Shown here one piece after another: positions 1 to 7,979 of a DNA stretch of 32,370 nucleotides (its first letter is position 1; the number at the start of each line of letters is the position of its first letter). Under the pieces are notes generated by a model, which did not search any database, was not told the DNA's origin, and was given only the letters and a program-made list of their open reading frames with translations. The stretch lies in NCBI GenBank assembly GCA_944381375.1, contig CALWKX010000025.1, positions 1 to 32,370 on the forward strand, given 5' to 3'. The position numbers and the translations under genes are program-made. Source of the stretch: an uncultured Lachnospiraceae bacterium. GTDB lineage: Bacteria > Bacillota > Clostridia > Eubacteriales > Anaerofustaceae.

Positions 1-39
1 ATACTGGTTGCAGATACATAAGCGAGGAGTGTAAACACT

Positions 40-573
40 ATGGCGATTGGTGAGAGAATCCATTTTTTCAGGCTTCTGCGTGGTATGACGCAAAAATATC
101 TTGGTACGGCTGTCGGCTTCCCCGAAAGGAGCGCCGATGTACGCTTGGCGCAATATGAAACCGGCTCCCGCAAACCAAAGGCGGATTTAACGGCTGCACT
201 GGCGCAGGTGCTTGATGTTTCCCCTCAGGCTCTTGCTGTTCCTGATATTGACAGTCAGATCGGTCTTATGCACACCTTATTTACCCTTGAAGATGTGTAC
301 GGGCTAACCATCAGCGAAGCGGACGGAGAAGTTTGCCTGAAAGTCGGCAAGGACAAGGGCAAAGAGGCTTACGAGTTACTGCAAATGCTCCATGCTTGGA
401 AAGAGCAGGCGAACAAGCTCTCTGCCGGTGAAATCAGCAAGGACGATTATGACCGTTGGCGTTACTACTATCCGAAATACGATAGCACGCAGCTCTGGGC
501 GAAAGCGCCTTCGCAGGAGTTAAGCGATACGCTGGTAGAAGCGTTTCAGGACAAGCTCAAAAAAGATGAATAA
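40..573 (+). CDS. XRE-family HTH transcriptional regulator, probably from a mobile element
   Basis: The N-terminal 65 residues form a Cro/C1-type helix-turn-helix: GERIHFFRLLRGMTQKYLG, then the recognition segment, then a QYETGSRKPK turn and an ALAQVLDVSPQAL helix. The remaining 110 residues are charged and alpha-helical, with no enzymatic motif. A GAGGAG ribosome site ends 10 bases before the ATG. The gene is visibly richer in G and C than most of the window and stands alone, convergent with the guaA genes. Regulators of this size and layout are common in conjugative elements of gut Firmicutes (family knowledge). That it marks an element edge here is inference, because no integrase or transfer gene is in view. 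The DNA target is unknown. Confidence 0.8.
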   Translation: MAIGERIHFFRLLRGMTQKYLGTAVGFPERSADVRLAQYETGSRKPKADLTAALAQVLDVSPQALAVPDIDSQIGLMHTLFTLEDVYGLTISEADGEVCLKVGKDKGKEAYELLQMLHAWKEQANKLSAGEISKDDYDRWRYYYPKYDSTQLWAKAPSQELSDTLVEAFQDKLKKDE

Positions 574-582
574 GAACGACAA

Positions 583-624
583 AAAGCCCTTAGCTATGAG
601 CAATTACCCACAGCTAAGGGCTTT
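583..624. terminator. Bidirectional hairpin terminator between the XRE gene and guaA
   Basis: Perfect 13-bp inverted repeat, AAAGCCCTTAGCT (583-595) with AGCTAAGGGCTTT (612-624), and a 16-base loop. It lies 9 bases after the XRE stop codon. The minus-strand reading ends in five T's, so it could end transcripts arriving from the guaA side as well as the XRE transcript. Confidence 0.75.
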
Positions 625-717
625 GTAATATGGATTTCTTCTGCCACACAAGCCGCCTTTTATCATTCTGTAACCCGAAAACCACCGGGCTGCAAGAATA
701 ATGGCGCTTGTATGGCT

Positions 718-737
718 GTTATCAAATTGTTATCAAA
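718..737 (+). repeat. Short tandem direct repeat GTTATCAAA x2 near the guaA 3' end
   Basis: GTTATCAAA occurs at 718-726 and again at 729-737, an 11-base period. Repeats at about one helical turn near an attachment site often bind a recombinase or excisionase arm domain. That role is only inferred here. The stretch 625-794 otherwise holds no gene. Confidence 0.35.
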
Positions 738-794
738 AGACTTATCCGAACGCCGCAAACCCGCATAAACACTGGGCTTTTACGGTGTTTCAAT

Positions 795-1775
795 TTATTC
801 GAACTCTATTGTCCCGCATGGTTTTGGCGTTAAGTCATAAAGCACGCGGTTAATGCCTTCAACTTCATTTGTTATGCGTTTAGTTATGTGCTGCAGCAAT
901 TCGAAAGGAATATTTTCTACAGTGGCGGTCATCGCATCCACAGTATTTACGGCACGGATTATGACAGGATATGCATAAGTTCTGGAGCCTTCTTTTACAC
1001 CAACGGAACGAAAATCGGGAACAACTGTAAAGTATTGCCAAACTTTGCCTTCTAAGCCGTTTTTTGCAAATTCTTCGCGTAAAATCGCATCGGATTCTCT
1101 GACAGCTTCCAATCTGTCACGCGTTATCGCCCCAAGACATCTAACTCCTAGTCCAGGGCCCGGGAAAGGCTGGCGGTAAACCATGCCGTCAGGCAGCCCC
1201 AGAGCCTTGCCCACAATACGAACTTCGTCTTTATAAAGAAATTTCAGAGGTTCTACAAGGCTGAACTGTAAGTCTTTAGGAAGCCCGCCAACATTGTGAT
1301 GAGCTTTAACGCCATCGCTTTCTATTATGTCAGGATAAATTGTCCCTTGTGCCAAAAACTCAATGCCCGATTGTTTTTTTGCTTCTTCCTCAAATACTCG
1401 TATAAATTCTGCTCCTATTATTTTGCGTTTTTTCTCCGGATCAGTAATGCCCTCAAGCTTGTTTAAAAAACGCTCGGTCGCATCAACATATACAAGATTT
1501 GCATCCAACTGATTGCGGAAAACTTCCACAACTTGCTCCGGTTCTCCTTTGCGCAAAAGGCCATGATTAACATGAACGCATACAAGACGTTTTCCAATAG
1601 CTTTTATTAAAAGCGCAGCAACTACTGAAGAGTCCACTCCTCCTGAAAGCGCCAGCAGTACCTTTTTGTCTTTTACTTGATTTTGTATTTCGGTTACCTG
1701 TTCATCTATAAATGAATTTGCCTGCTCCATAGAGACAATACGCGCCATGGTTTCCGGTCGTTTGTTATTGTCCAT
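795..1775 (-). CDS. Stand-alone GMP synthase ATP-pyrophosphatase (GuaA C-terminal form, no glutaminase domain)
   Basis: A 326-residue protein covering only the ATP-PPase and C-terminal dimerisation domains of GMP synthase. The PP-loop SGGVDSS is at residues 44-50, followed by [43 protein letters not shown] and the C-terminal KPCGTIEFE. The class I glutamine amidotransferase domain is absent, so on its own it should use free ammonia or a partner glutaminase to turn XMP into GMP. The start has its own AGGA site 6 bases upstream and a unique N-terminal extension, so it is a designed-looking gene rather than a simple 3' fragment. It lies 34 bases downstream of the complete guaA but is clearly diverged from it ([10 protein letters not shown] against GPGLAIRIIG). 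Archaea use separate subunits of this kind. Horizontal origin is possible. Confidence 0.85.
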   Translation of the reverse strand: MDNNKRPETMARIVSMEQANSFIDEQVTEIQNQVKDKKVLLALSGGVDSSVVAALLIKAIGKRLVCVHVNHGLLRKGEPEQVVEVFRNQLDANLVYVDATERFLNKLEGITDPEKKRKIIGAEFIRVFEEEAKKQSGIEFLAQGTIYPDIIESDGVKAHHNVGGLPKDLQFSLVEPLKFLYKDEVRIVGKALGLPDGMVYRQPFPGPGLGVRCLGAITRDRLEAVRESDAILREEFAKNGLEGKVWQYFTVVPDFRSVGVKEGSRTYAYPVIIRAVNTVDAMTATVENIPFELLQHITKRITNEVEGINRVLYDLTPKPCGTIEFE

Positions 1776-1809
1776 TATATATCCTGCCTTTCCATATGTA
1801 ATAAATTAT

Positions 1810-3333
1810 TTATAGCCATTCAATTGTGGCCGGCGGTTTGCCTGTAATATCATAAACTACTCTGTTGACTCCCTTGACTTCATTTGTTATCCTTGCGGAT
1901 ATTTTAGCAAGAACATCATGGGGAACAGGGGCATATTCACATGTCATAAAATCCGTTGTGCTGACAGCCCTTACAGCAATTGTATACTCATATGTCCTAT
2001 CGTCTCCCATAACTCCTACGCTTTTTATATCTGTGAGAACGGCAAAGTATTGATCCGCTTTTACGTTTGAATTAATGATCTCTTCTCTGACTATTAAATC
2101 TGCGTCTCTGAGCAAATCGAGTTTTTCTTTTGTAACTTCTCCTATTATGCGTATAGCAAGCCCGGGTCCTGGGAACGGTTGACGATTTATTATGTTCTCC
2201 GGCAGTCCGAGCAATGCTCCAAGCCTTCTTACTTCATCTTTGAAGAGACCTTTGAGCGGTTCTATAAGACCCTCAAAACGCATAGTTTCCGGCAGCCCCC
2301 CGACATTATGATGACTTTTGATTGTAGCTGTTTTGCCTGAGCCCGATTCAATAATATCAGGATAAATAGTTCCTTGAGCAAGAAATTTTGCATCATCATA
2401 CTTTGCAGCCTGCGTTTGAAAAACCTCAACGAATTCTTTTCCTATGATTTTGCGCTTTTCTTCAGGATCCGTTACGCCTTTCAATTCGGATAAAAATCGT
2501 TCGGCGGCATCAACGCATACAAATTGGAGATCGCGTTCTGAAAACGTCTTTTTTATTTCTTCCGCTTCATTTTTGCGCATAAGACCATGATCCACAAATA
2601 TACATATAAGATTTTTGCCTATAGCTTTTGACAATAAAGCTGCGCATACGGAAGAATCAACTCCGCCGGAAAGCCCCAATATTACTTTTTCATTTCCTGC
2701 CTTTGTGCGTACTTGATTAATCTGTGTTTGCAAATAGTCTTTAATATTGTAATCTCCATTTGCACCGCATATTTTATACAAAAAATTTTCTAATATTTTT
2801 ATGCCGTCAGTTGTATTTTCCGCCTCAGGATGGAATTGTACGGCATACAGTTTGTTATTTATATCTGCCATCGCTGCAATTTTGCAGTTGTCTGTGTAAG
2901 CTGCGTTTGTAAAACTATAAGGCATGCGTGTTACTTGATCAGTATGGCTCATAAGAACTGTCTGCTGCGGATTAATTCCATCAAATAAAGGGCAGTCAGT
3001 ATTTAAGTTGATTTTTACTGTTCCGTATTCACTCTTTGCGCATGGGGAAACGCACCCGCCCATATCATAGCACATTAGCTGCATGCCGTAGCATATTCCC
3101 AAAATGGGATATCCTAAAGAGAATAAGTCTTTGTCGCATTGAGGAGCATCTGGTCTGTAAACGCTTTTGGGCCCTCCTGTGAGAATAATGCCTAAAGGAT
3201 TTATTTTTTTTATTTCCTGCAGTGATATTGTATTTGGCCGTATGATGGAGTGTACGTTTAATTCCCGTACCCGGCGTGCAATAAGATCTTTGTACTGTCC
3301 TCCGAAATCCAATATCAAAGCTGTCTGGTTCAT
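1810..3333 (-). CDS. guaA: GMP synthase (glutamine-hydrolysing)
   Basis: Full-length GuaA of 507 residues, which makes GMP from XMP, ATP and glutamine in purine synthesis. The class I glutaminase domain comes first, with nucleophile Cys81 in GICYGMQ and the His168/Glu170 pair in QFHPE. The ATP-PPase domain follows, with SGGVDSS at 222-228 and TDPEEKRKIIG, and then the dimerisation domain ending KPPATIEWL. I start it at 3333 (MNQTALILDFGGQY), where an AGAGG site sits about 7 bases upstream. The longer open frame to 3375 adds 14 residues without family support. It is transcribed toward the stand-alone ATP-PPase paralogue 34 bases away, so the two are probably cotranscribed. A good promoter lies at 3366-3394. 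No purine riboswitch is visible. Confidence 0.96.
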   Translation of the reverse strand: MNQTALILDFGGQYKDLIARRVRELNVHSIIRPNTISLQEIKKINPLGIILTGGPKSVYRPDAPQCDKDLFSLGYPILGICYGMQLMCYDMGGCVSPCAKSEYGTVKINLNTDCPLFDGINPQQTVLMSHTDQVTRMPYSFTNAAYTDNCKIAAMADINNKLYAVQFHPEAENTTDGIKILENFLYKICGANGDYNIKDYLQTQINQVRTKAGNEKVILGLSGGVDSSVCAALLSKAIGKNLICIFVDHGLMRKNEAEEIKKTFSERDLQFVCVDAAERFLSELKGVTDPEEKRKIIGKEFVEVFQTQAAKYDDAKFLAQGTIYPDIIESGSGKTATIKSHHNVGGLPETMRFEGLIEPLKGLFKDEVRRLGALLGLPENIINRQPFPGPGLAIRIIGEVTKEKLDLLRDADLIVREEIINSNVKADQYFAVLTDIKSVGVMGDDRTYEYTIAVRAVSTTDFMTCEYAPVPHDVLAKISARITNEVKGVNRVVYDITGKPPATIEWL

Positions 3334-3365
3334 AAAAACGCCTCTTGTATTATTAAATAATATTG

Positions 3366-3394
3366 ATATTAACAAAAGGGCAGGGTATTTTCAA
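3366..3394 (-). promoter_or_regulatory. Predicted sigma-A promoter of guaA
   Basis: On the minus strand, TTGAAA (3394-3389), a 17-base spacer and TAATAT (3371-3366), which places the start about 25 bases before the guaA ATG. The leader is too short for a riboswitch. Confidence 0.6.
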
Positions 3395-3481
3395 TACGTT
3401 TTTTTAAATTGTTAAGCACATATATAATTGCGTTTATTAATAATAATTCCCATGTACATTAAGACTTTTTTGCTAAAATAG

Positions 3482-3510
3482 TTGAGTTATTTATCAATTT
3501 AAAATATAAT
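3482..3510 (+). promoter_or_regulatory. Predicted sigma-A promoter of the carboxyltransferase-GGGtGRT operon
   Basis: TTGAGT (3482-3487), a 17-base spacer and a consensus TATAAT (3505-3510), 66 bases upstream of the carboxyltransferase ATG. It is divergent from the guaA promoter. Confidence 0.7.
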
Positions 3511-3576
3511 ACTTTATAAGATGCCATTATTAAGAAATCATAAAGGCCGTGCGCCTAATCTATATAAGGAGGGAAC

Positions 3577-4914
3577 ATGGAGATTCGTTTTACCGAAACA
3601 GTGCTTCGAGACGCTAATCAATCGCAATTGGCGACCAGGCTCGCTTATGAGGATTTTGAAGAAATACTTCCCGCGTTGGACAATGCAGGTTTTTATTCAT
3701 TAGAATGTTGGGGAGGAGCAACCTTTGATTCATGCCTCAGATATTTGAATGAAGATCCTTGGGAAAGACTTCGCAAAATACGTAAAGCTTGCCCGAATAC
3801 TAAGCTTCAGATGCTTTTAAGAGGTCAGAATATTTTGGGATACCGCCATTACCCTGATGATATCGTTCGTCTGTTCGTTGAAAAATCAGTAGAAAACGGT
3901 ATTGATATAATACGTATATTTGACGCTTTGAACGATATACGCAATATTAAAGTTGCAGTCGAAGAGACGATAAAGTGCAAGGCTCACGCTCAGGGTGCGA
4001 TTTGTTATACAGTAAGTCCTATACATAATCTTGAAAATTATGTTGCCTACGCCAAGCAGATGGAGGATATGGGAGTATCTTCAATAGCAATCAAAGATAT
4101 GGCGGGAATTATGAGCCCAAAAGAATGTTATGACCTTGTTAAGGCTCTTAAGGAAAATACAAGTCTGCCCGTAGTAGTTCATACGCATGGTACAACGGGA
4201 CTCGGTTCAATGACTTTGCTCAAAGCTGCAGAAGCGGGCGCTGATGTTATTGATACAGCCATATCATGCCTTTCTAACGGTACAAGCCAGCCTCCGACAG
4301 AGACTTTGGTTTATACGCTTAAGCAGTTCGGGTATGATATTGACATTAACATGGATGAATTAAAAAATATTAATGATTTCTTTAAAAATGTCAGATCTAA
4401 GTTTTTAGAAAACGGACAGCTTAATCCGCTTGTTATGGCTACTGATGCCAATGCGCTTATATATCAGGTGCCGGGAGGAATGCTTTCGAATCTTGTGGCG
4501 CAGCTTAAAGCGCAGAACGCCTTTGATAAATTCAATCAGGTGCTTGAAGAAACGCCGAAAGTGCGTGAGGATTTAGGTTATCCTCCGTTGGTAACGCCTA
4601 TGAGCCAAATGGTGGGCGTGCAGGCTACTATGAATGTATTAGTAGGCGAGAGATATAAGCTTATTCCTAAAGAAATCAAGGCTTATATACGCGGCGAATA
4701 CGGAAAGGCTCCTGGAAGTCTTAATCCGGAACTTGTGAAAAAAGCGCTCGGGGAAGAACAACCTATAGATTACCGCTTTGCAGATTCTTTGGAACCCGGA
4801 TTTGAAAAAGCAAAAAAAGAAATAGGCAGCCTTGCAAAATCCGACGAAGATGTTCTCTCTTATGTAGCATTTCCACAGGTAGCGGAAAAATTCCTGCGCG
4901 AAAGAAATGGATAA
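3577..4914 (+). CDS. Oxaloacetate decarboxylase/pyruvate carboxylase-type carboxyltransferase subunit lacking a biotin domain
   Basis: TIM-barrel carboxyltransferase of the OadA/PycB family, 445 residues. Visible active-site elements are the metal-binding Asp12 in LRDANQS, Lys173 in IKDMAG (the carbamylated lysine of the family), His202 and His204 in VHTHGTTG, and NGTSQPPTE. The conserved C-terminal region follows (PGGMLSNL, YPPLVTPMSQMVG). Family members that act as decarboxylase alpha subunits are nearly 600 residues long with a biotinyl MKM domain; this one ends at ERNG without it, so biotin must be carried by another protein, as in split 5S-type subunits. No OadB, OadG or biotin carrier gene is nearby. 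It begins after AAGGAGG and a good promoter, and leads an operon with the next two genes. The exact reaction is uncertain (oxaloacetate decarboxylation or pyruvate carboxylation). Confidence 0.88.
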   Translation: MEIRFTETVLRDANQSQLATRLAYEDFEEILPALDNAGFYSLECWGGATFDSCLRYLNEDPWERLRKIRKACPNTKLQMLLRGQNILGYRHYPDDIVRLFVEKSVENGIDIIRIFDALNDIRNIKVAVEETIKCKAHAQGAICYTVSPIHNLENYVAYAKQMEDMGVSSIAIKDMAGIMSPKECYDLVKALKENTSLPVVVHTHGTTGLGSMTLLKAAEAGADVIDTAISCLSNGTSQPPTETLVYTLKQFGYDIDINMDELKNINDFFKNVRSKFLENGQLNPLVMATDANALIYQVPGGMLSNLVAQLKAQNAFDKFNQVLEETPKVREDLGYPPLVTPMSQMVGVQATMNVLVGERYKLIPKEIKAYIRGEYGKAPGSLNPELVKKALGEEQPIDYRFADSLEPGFEKAKKEIGSLAKSDEDVLSYVAFPQVAEKFLRERNG

Positions 4915-4988
4915 ATCTGTTTGGATAAACAAGCGTAAAGCTCAACGTTTGTTTTTATAGTTAAGCTCTATAAATTAGGAGGTTATAT

Positions 4989-5678
4989 ATGGAGTACACA
5001 AAAGAGCTTGAAGGGATGCAATGCGTAGGTTGTATACATCATGAGAATGCGCCTATCCCTCAGGAAGGAAAATTTGAGCATGTAAAGGAGGTCAACCAGA
5101 TATCAGGCTTCAGTCACAGTGTTGGTACATGCGGACTGAAGCAGGGGGCTTGCAAGCTTTCTCTCAATATCAAAAACGGGATTATACAGGAAGCCCTTAT
5201 AGAAGTCATTGGCTGCAGCGGAATGACTCAGTCAGCTGCAATGTGTGCTGAAATACTGCCTGGCAAAACGCTTCTTGAAGCGCTCAATACAGACCTTGTC
5301 TGTGACGCTATCAATGTTGCTATGAGAGAATATTTTCTTGCTATGGCATACGGACGCACTCAGACGGCTTATTCAGACGGCGGGCTCGTTATCGGAGCAG
5401 GCCTTGAAGACTTAGGAAAAGGTCTCAGAAGCCAGGTCGGAACTGCTTACGGAACAGTGCTCAAAGGACCCAGGTATCTTGAACTTACGGAAGGTTATGT
5501 AAACGAACTTGCATTAGATGAAAACAATGAGATTATCGGGTACAAATTCACTAATCTCGGGAAAATGATGGAAATGATCAACGATGGCGTCAACGCACAG
5601 GAAGCATATGAAAAAACTACCGCCACATATGGAAGATACAATGATGCGGTCAAATACATCAATCCGAGGAAGGAGTAA
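4989..5678 (+). CDS. IscU/NifU-N-like iron-sulfur scaffold protein, partner of GGGtGRT protein
   Basis: A 229-residue protein whose central part resembles the IscU/NifU N-terminal scaffold fold: IGCSGMTQSAAMCAEILPG followed by KTLLEALN, the counterpart of the active-site Cys and VKGKT-type helix of IscU. It is cysteine rich (Cys12, 15, 48, 55, 76, 86 and 105), with a CxxC pair near the N terminus that classical IscU lacks. The C-terminal half, with glycine-rich LGKGLRSQVGTAYGTV, has no family I can name. The stop lies 4 bases before the next ATG, whose GGAAGGAG site is inside this gene, so translation is coupled. I infer that it binds or delivers an Fe-S cluster; whether it is a general scaffold or dedicated to the GGGtGRT protein is not shown. 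Confidence 0.75.
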   Translation: MEYTKELEGMQCVGCIHHENAPIPQEGKFEHVKEVNQISGFSHSVGTCGLKQGACKLSLNIKNGIIQEALIEVIGCSGMTQSAAMCAEILPGKTLLEALNTDLVCDAINVAMREYFLAMAYGRTQTAYSDGGLVIGAGLEDLGKGLRSQVGTAYGTVLKGPRYLELTEGYVNELALDENNEIIGYKFTNLGKMMEMINDGVNAQEAYEKTTATYGRYNDAVKYINPRKE

Positions 5679-5682
5679 TTAA

Positions 5683-6687
5683 ATGGTTAACTTTGAAAAT
5701 ATGAATATAAAGATAGACAAAATTAACGCTTTCCTCAAATCAAAGGGTATTTCTTCCATAGAGGAAGCTAAGCAGATATGCGATGATAATGGTCTTGATG
5801 TTTTTTCTATAGTTAAAGGAATACAGCCGATTTCTTTCGATGATGCATGCTGGGCGTATATTTGCGGAGCTGCTGCTGCAATAAAGACAAAAGCTGCTGA
5901 CGCCAGTGAAGCTGCTCTTACGATAGGCGACGGGCTTCAGTCATTCTGTCTTGACGGTTCGGTTGCTGATGAGCGCCAGGTAGGTATCGGTCACGGCAAG
6001 CTTGCGGCGATGGTGCTTTCTGAAGATGTAAGGTGCTTTTGCTTTATAGCCGGTCATGAATCATTTGCTGCTGCGGAAGGAGCAATAGGAATAATCAGCT
6101 CAGCCAATACTGTAAGAAAAAATCCTTTAAGGGTTATTTTGAACGGGCTTGGCAAGGACGCCGCTCAGATCATATCCAGAGTTAACGGCTTTACATTTGT
6201 AGATACGAAGTATGATTATAAAACAGGCGATCTCAATGTAGTTAAGGAAGTTGCCTACTCAAAAGGTGAAAGAGCTGCCGTAAGATGTTACGGCGCTGAT
6301 GACATGCGTGAAGGCGTCGCTATAATGGAAAAGGAAGATGTAGATGTATCTATTTCCGGTAATGGAACGAATATGGTACGCTTTACTCATCTTGTAGTCG
6401 GTACATACAAGAGGATTTGTAATCTTAAGGGTAAAAATTTCTTCGCATGCGCTTCAGGAGGCGGAATCGGCAGAACTTTAGGTCCGGACGAAACGTCTGC
6501 AGGCCCTGCATCATATGGCCTTGTTGACTCTATAAGCAGAATGTACGGAGATACTACTTTTGCAGGAAGTTCGTCAGTTCCTGCTCATGTTGCAATGATG
6601 GGATATATCGGTATGGGCAACAACCCGATGGTTGGAGCTACCGTGCGTATAGCTGTAGAAGTAAACCGTATAAATAACGCTAAATAA
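5683..6687 (+). CDS. GGGtGRT family protein (function unknown)
   Basis: A 334-residue protein named for the motif seen here as GGGIGRT at residues 259-265, within FACASGGGIGRTLGPDETSAGP. Other conserved-looking stretches are IGDGLQSFCLDGSVADERQVG, VGIGHGKLA, FIAGHESFAAAEGAIG and the glycine-rich tail MMGYIGMGNNPMVGATVR. No signal peptide or membrane segment is present, so it is cytosolic. The glycine-rich loop suggests nucleotide or cofactor binding (inference). The family is functionally uncharacterised and, as here, follows an Fe-S scaffold-like gene. It is the last gene of the operon; a strong terminator follows 10 bases after the stop. Confidence 0.88.
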   Translation: MVNFENMNIKIDKINAFLKSKGISSIEEAKQICDDNGLDVFSIVKGIQPISFDDACWAYICGAAAAIKTKAADASEAALTIGDGLQSFCLDGSVADERQVGIGHGKLAAMVLSEDVRCFCFIAGHESFAAAEGAIGIISSANTVRKNPLRVILNGLGKDAAQIISRVNGFTFVDTKYDYKTGDLNVVKEVAYSKGERAAVRCYGADDMREGVAIMEKEDVDVSISGNGTNMVRFTHLVVGTYKRICNLKGKNFFACASGGGIGRTLGPDETSAGPASYGLVDSISRMYGDTTFAGSSSVPAHVAMMGYIGMGNNPMVGATVRIAVEVNRINNAK

Positions 6688-6697
6688 ATAGTCCCCC

Positions 6698-6729
6698 AAA
6701 AAAAGCGCAGATTCATCTGCGCTTTTTTT
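6698..6729 (+). terminator. Rho-independent terminator after the GGGtGRT gene
   Basis: A 14-bp perfect stem (6698-6711 with 6716-6729) with core AGCGCAGA/TCTGCGCT, a TTCA loop, and seven T's on the 3' arm. The mirrored A-run upstream could make it work on both strands. Confidence 0.9.
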
Positions 6730-6825
6730 ATTTGAATTAAGCTTTGCTGCATTGAAATTTAAATATCATAAAGTATGCATTATCCGATTTGCTTGGGATG
6801 AAATTTATCAATAAAATATTAAGTA

Positions 6826-6854
6826 TTGAAAATAATGCTTTAAAGTGTTAAAGT
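6826..6854 (+). promoter_or_regulatory. Possible promoter of the YerC-like gene
   Basis: TTGAAA (6826-6831), a 17-base spacer and TAAAGT (6849-6854), 29 bases upstream of the GTG start. The -10 deviates at two positions. Confidence 0.4.
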
Positions 6855-6883
6855 AGATTGATACGATTTGAAGAGGTGCAAGG

Positions 6884-7177
6884 GTGTATACGAGCAAGTT
6901 GAAAAATGAAGTCACGGACAAGCTTTTTGAAGCCGTGCTTTCGCTGAATAATATAGAGGAATGTTACCGTTTTTTTGAAGATGTGTGCACTGTGGGCGAG
7001 ATAAACGCGATGTCGCAGCGGCTGCTTGTTGCCAGGCTTTTAGACAGCGGAGAAACTTTCAGCTCCATAGCCGAAAAAACCAAAGCATCATCGGCTACAA
7101 TTTCACGCGTCAACAAATGCCTTACGTACGGCGCAGACGGTTACAGACTTGTTCTTGACAGATTCAATAAAAATTAA
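6884..7177 (+). CDS. YerC/YecD-type TrpR-related DNA-binding protein
   Basis: A 97-residue helical protein with a TrpR-like fold: the N-terminal helices carry LEEAV-type LFEAVLSLNNIEECYRFFED, followed by the motif TVGEINAMSQRLLVARLL and the helix-turn-helix TFSSIAEKTKASSATISRVNKCL near residues 57-79. It matches the YerC/YecD family in length and motif order. The start is GTG at 6884 with AGAGG 7 bases upstream. The family resembles the Trp repressor, but a tryptophan role is not established and no target is visible. The following membrane-protein gene begins 16 bases after the stop, so the two are probably cotranscribed. Confidence 0.88.
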   Translation: MYTSKLKNEVTDKLFEAVLSLNNIEECYRFFEDVCTVGEINAMSQRLLVARLLDSGETFSSIAEKTKASSATISRVNKCLTYGADGYRLVLDRFNKN

Positions 7178-7193
7178 TATTCAGGAGATTGTA

Positions 7194-7847
7194 TTGGAAG
7201 CTGTAATTCTTGCCATAGAACTAATTGGTACATTTGCTTTTGCGGTATCCGGCGCTACCGCCGCAGTGAAAGCCAGACTTGATATTTTCGGTACAATTGT
7301 GCTCGGAGCCACTACTGCTGTGGGTGGCGGCGTTATGAGGGACGTTTTGCTTGGTATAACTCCTCCTGTCATGTTTATTAAGCCGATATATGTTTTAATA
7401 GCGTTTATTACTTCATTGGCAGTATTCTTGCTTGAATATTTTCATGCAGCTACACGGCCAATGCGCTCTGTTTTGTATATAAGAGTAATAAATTATTTTG
7501 ATGCAGTTGGTCTTTCCGTTTTTATTATATCAGGCTGTAATTCCGCAATTTCAGTCGGATATTTTGATAATGCATTTTTGGTGCTTTTCCTGGGTACGCT
7601 TACAGGTATAGGAGGAGGCATGCTGCGCGATATTTTGATTTGTAAAATCCCCAATGTATTGAGAAAAAAAGTCTATGCGATTGCCGCTTTGGCAGGCGCA
7701 GCAGTATATTACATTATGCTTTATATAGGAAGCGATGAGATTGCTTCGATGATTTGCGGTATGGCTGTTGTATTTTTGCTGAGGATGTTTGCTTTTCATT
7801 TCGAGTGGGATCTGCCAAGAATTCCTGAAGATGATAAGAGCGTATAA
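7194..7847 (+). CDS. TRIC/YadS-type membrane protein (UPF0126), TTG start
   Basis: A 217-residue integral membrane protein with two homologous halves, each with three to four hydrophobic segments and a glycine-rich signature: VGGGVMRDVLLG in the first and IGGGMLRDILIC in the second. This is the duplicated UPF0126 domain related to trimeric intracellular cation channels. The start is TTG at 7194 because AGGAG (7183-7187) sits 6 bases upstream and gives the family-like N terminus MEAVILAIELIGTFAFAVSG. The longer frame from 7149 would overlap the preceding gene and has no ribosome site. Ion or metabolite specificity cannot be told from sequence. An intrinsic terminator follows at 7926. Confidence 0.88.
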   Translation: MEAVILAIELIGTFAFAVSGATAAVKARLDIFGTIVLGATTAVGGGVMRDVLLGITPPVMFIKPIYVLIAFITSLAVFLLEYFHAATRPMRSVLYIRVINYFDAVGLSVFIISGCNSAISVGYFDNAFLVLFLGTLTGIGGGMLRDILICKIPNVLRKKVYAIAALAGAAVYYIMLYIGSDEIASMICGMAVVFLLRMFAFHFEWDLPRIPEDDKSV

Positions 7848-7854
7848 TTTATGC

Positions 7855-7884
7855 TTGCATAAGCTTTAGGCTTAATGATATAAT
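7855..7884 (+). promoter_or_regulatory. Predicted promoter of the DUF1846 gene
   Basis: TTGCAT (7855-7860), an 18-base spacer and a consensus TATAAT (7879-7884). The expected start near 7891 lies upstream of the hairpin at 7926-7948, so that hairpin would be inside the DUF1846 leader. Confidence 0.55.
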
Positions 7885-7925
7885 CTGAAAAGAGCACTTT
7901 TGTTTATTTTATTTTATAAAGTTTT

Positions 7926-7956
7926 AAGCGACTCTCAACGAGTCGCTTTTGTTTTT
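7926..7956 (+). terminator. Hairpin terminator between the TRIC and DUF1846 genes
   Basis: A 9-bp stem AAGCGACTC/GAGTCGCTT (7926-7934 and 7940-7948), a 5-base loop and a TTGTTTTTG tract. It can terminate the TRIC transcript. It also falls between the predicted promoter at 7855 and the next ATG at 7980, so it could act as an attenuator. Confidence 0.7.
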
Positions 7957-7979
7957 GATGCGACAAGACGGAGGATATA

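Noticed and set aside
1865-2053. Open frames opposite guaA and other real genes
   Set aside because: They are antisense or out-of-frame shadows of well-supported genes, without ribosome sites or recognisable domains.
3334-3576. Purine riboswitch upstream of guaA
   Set aside because: The guaA leader after the predicted promoter is only about 25 bases, and no purine-aptamer core is visible on the minus strand.
7149-7193. Upstream start (TTG 7149) for the TRIC-type membrane protein
   Set aside because: It would overlap the YerC gene by 29 bases and has no ribosome site; TTG 7194 has AGGAG at 6 bases.
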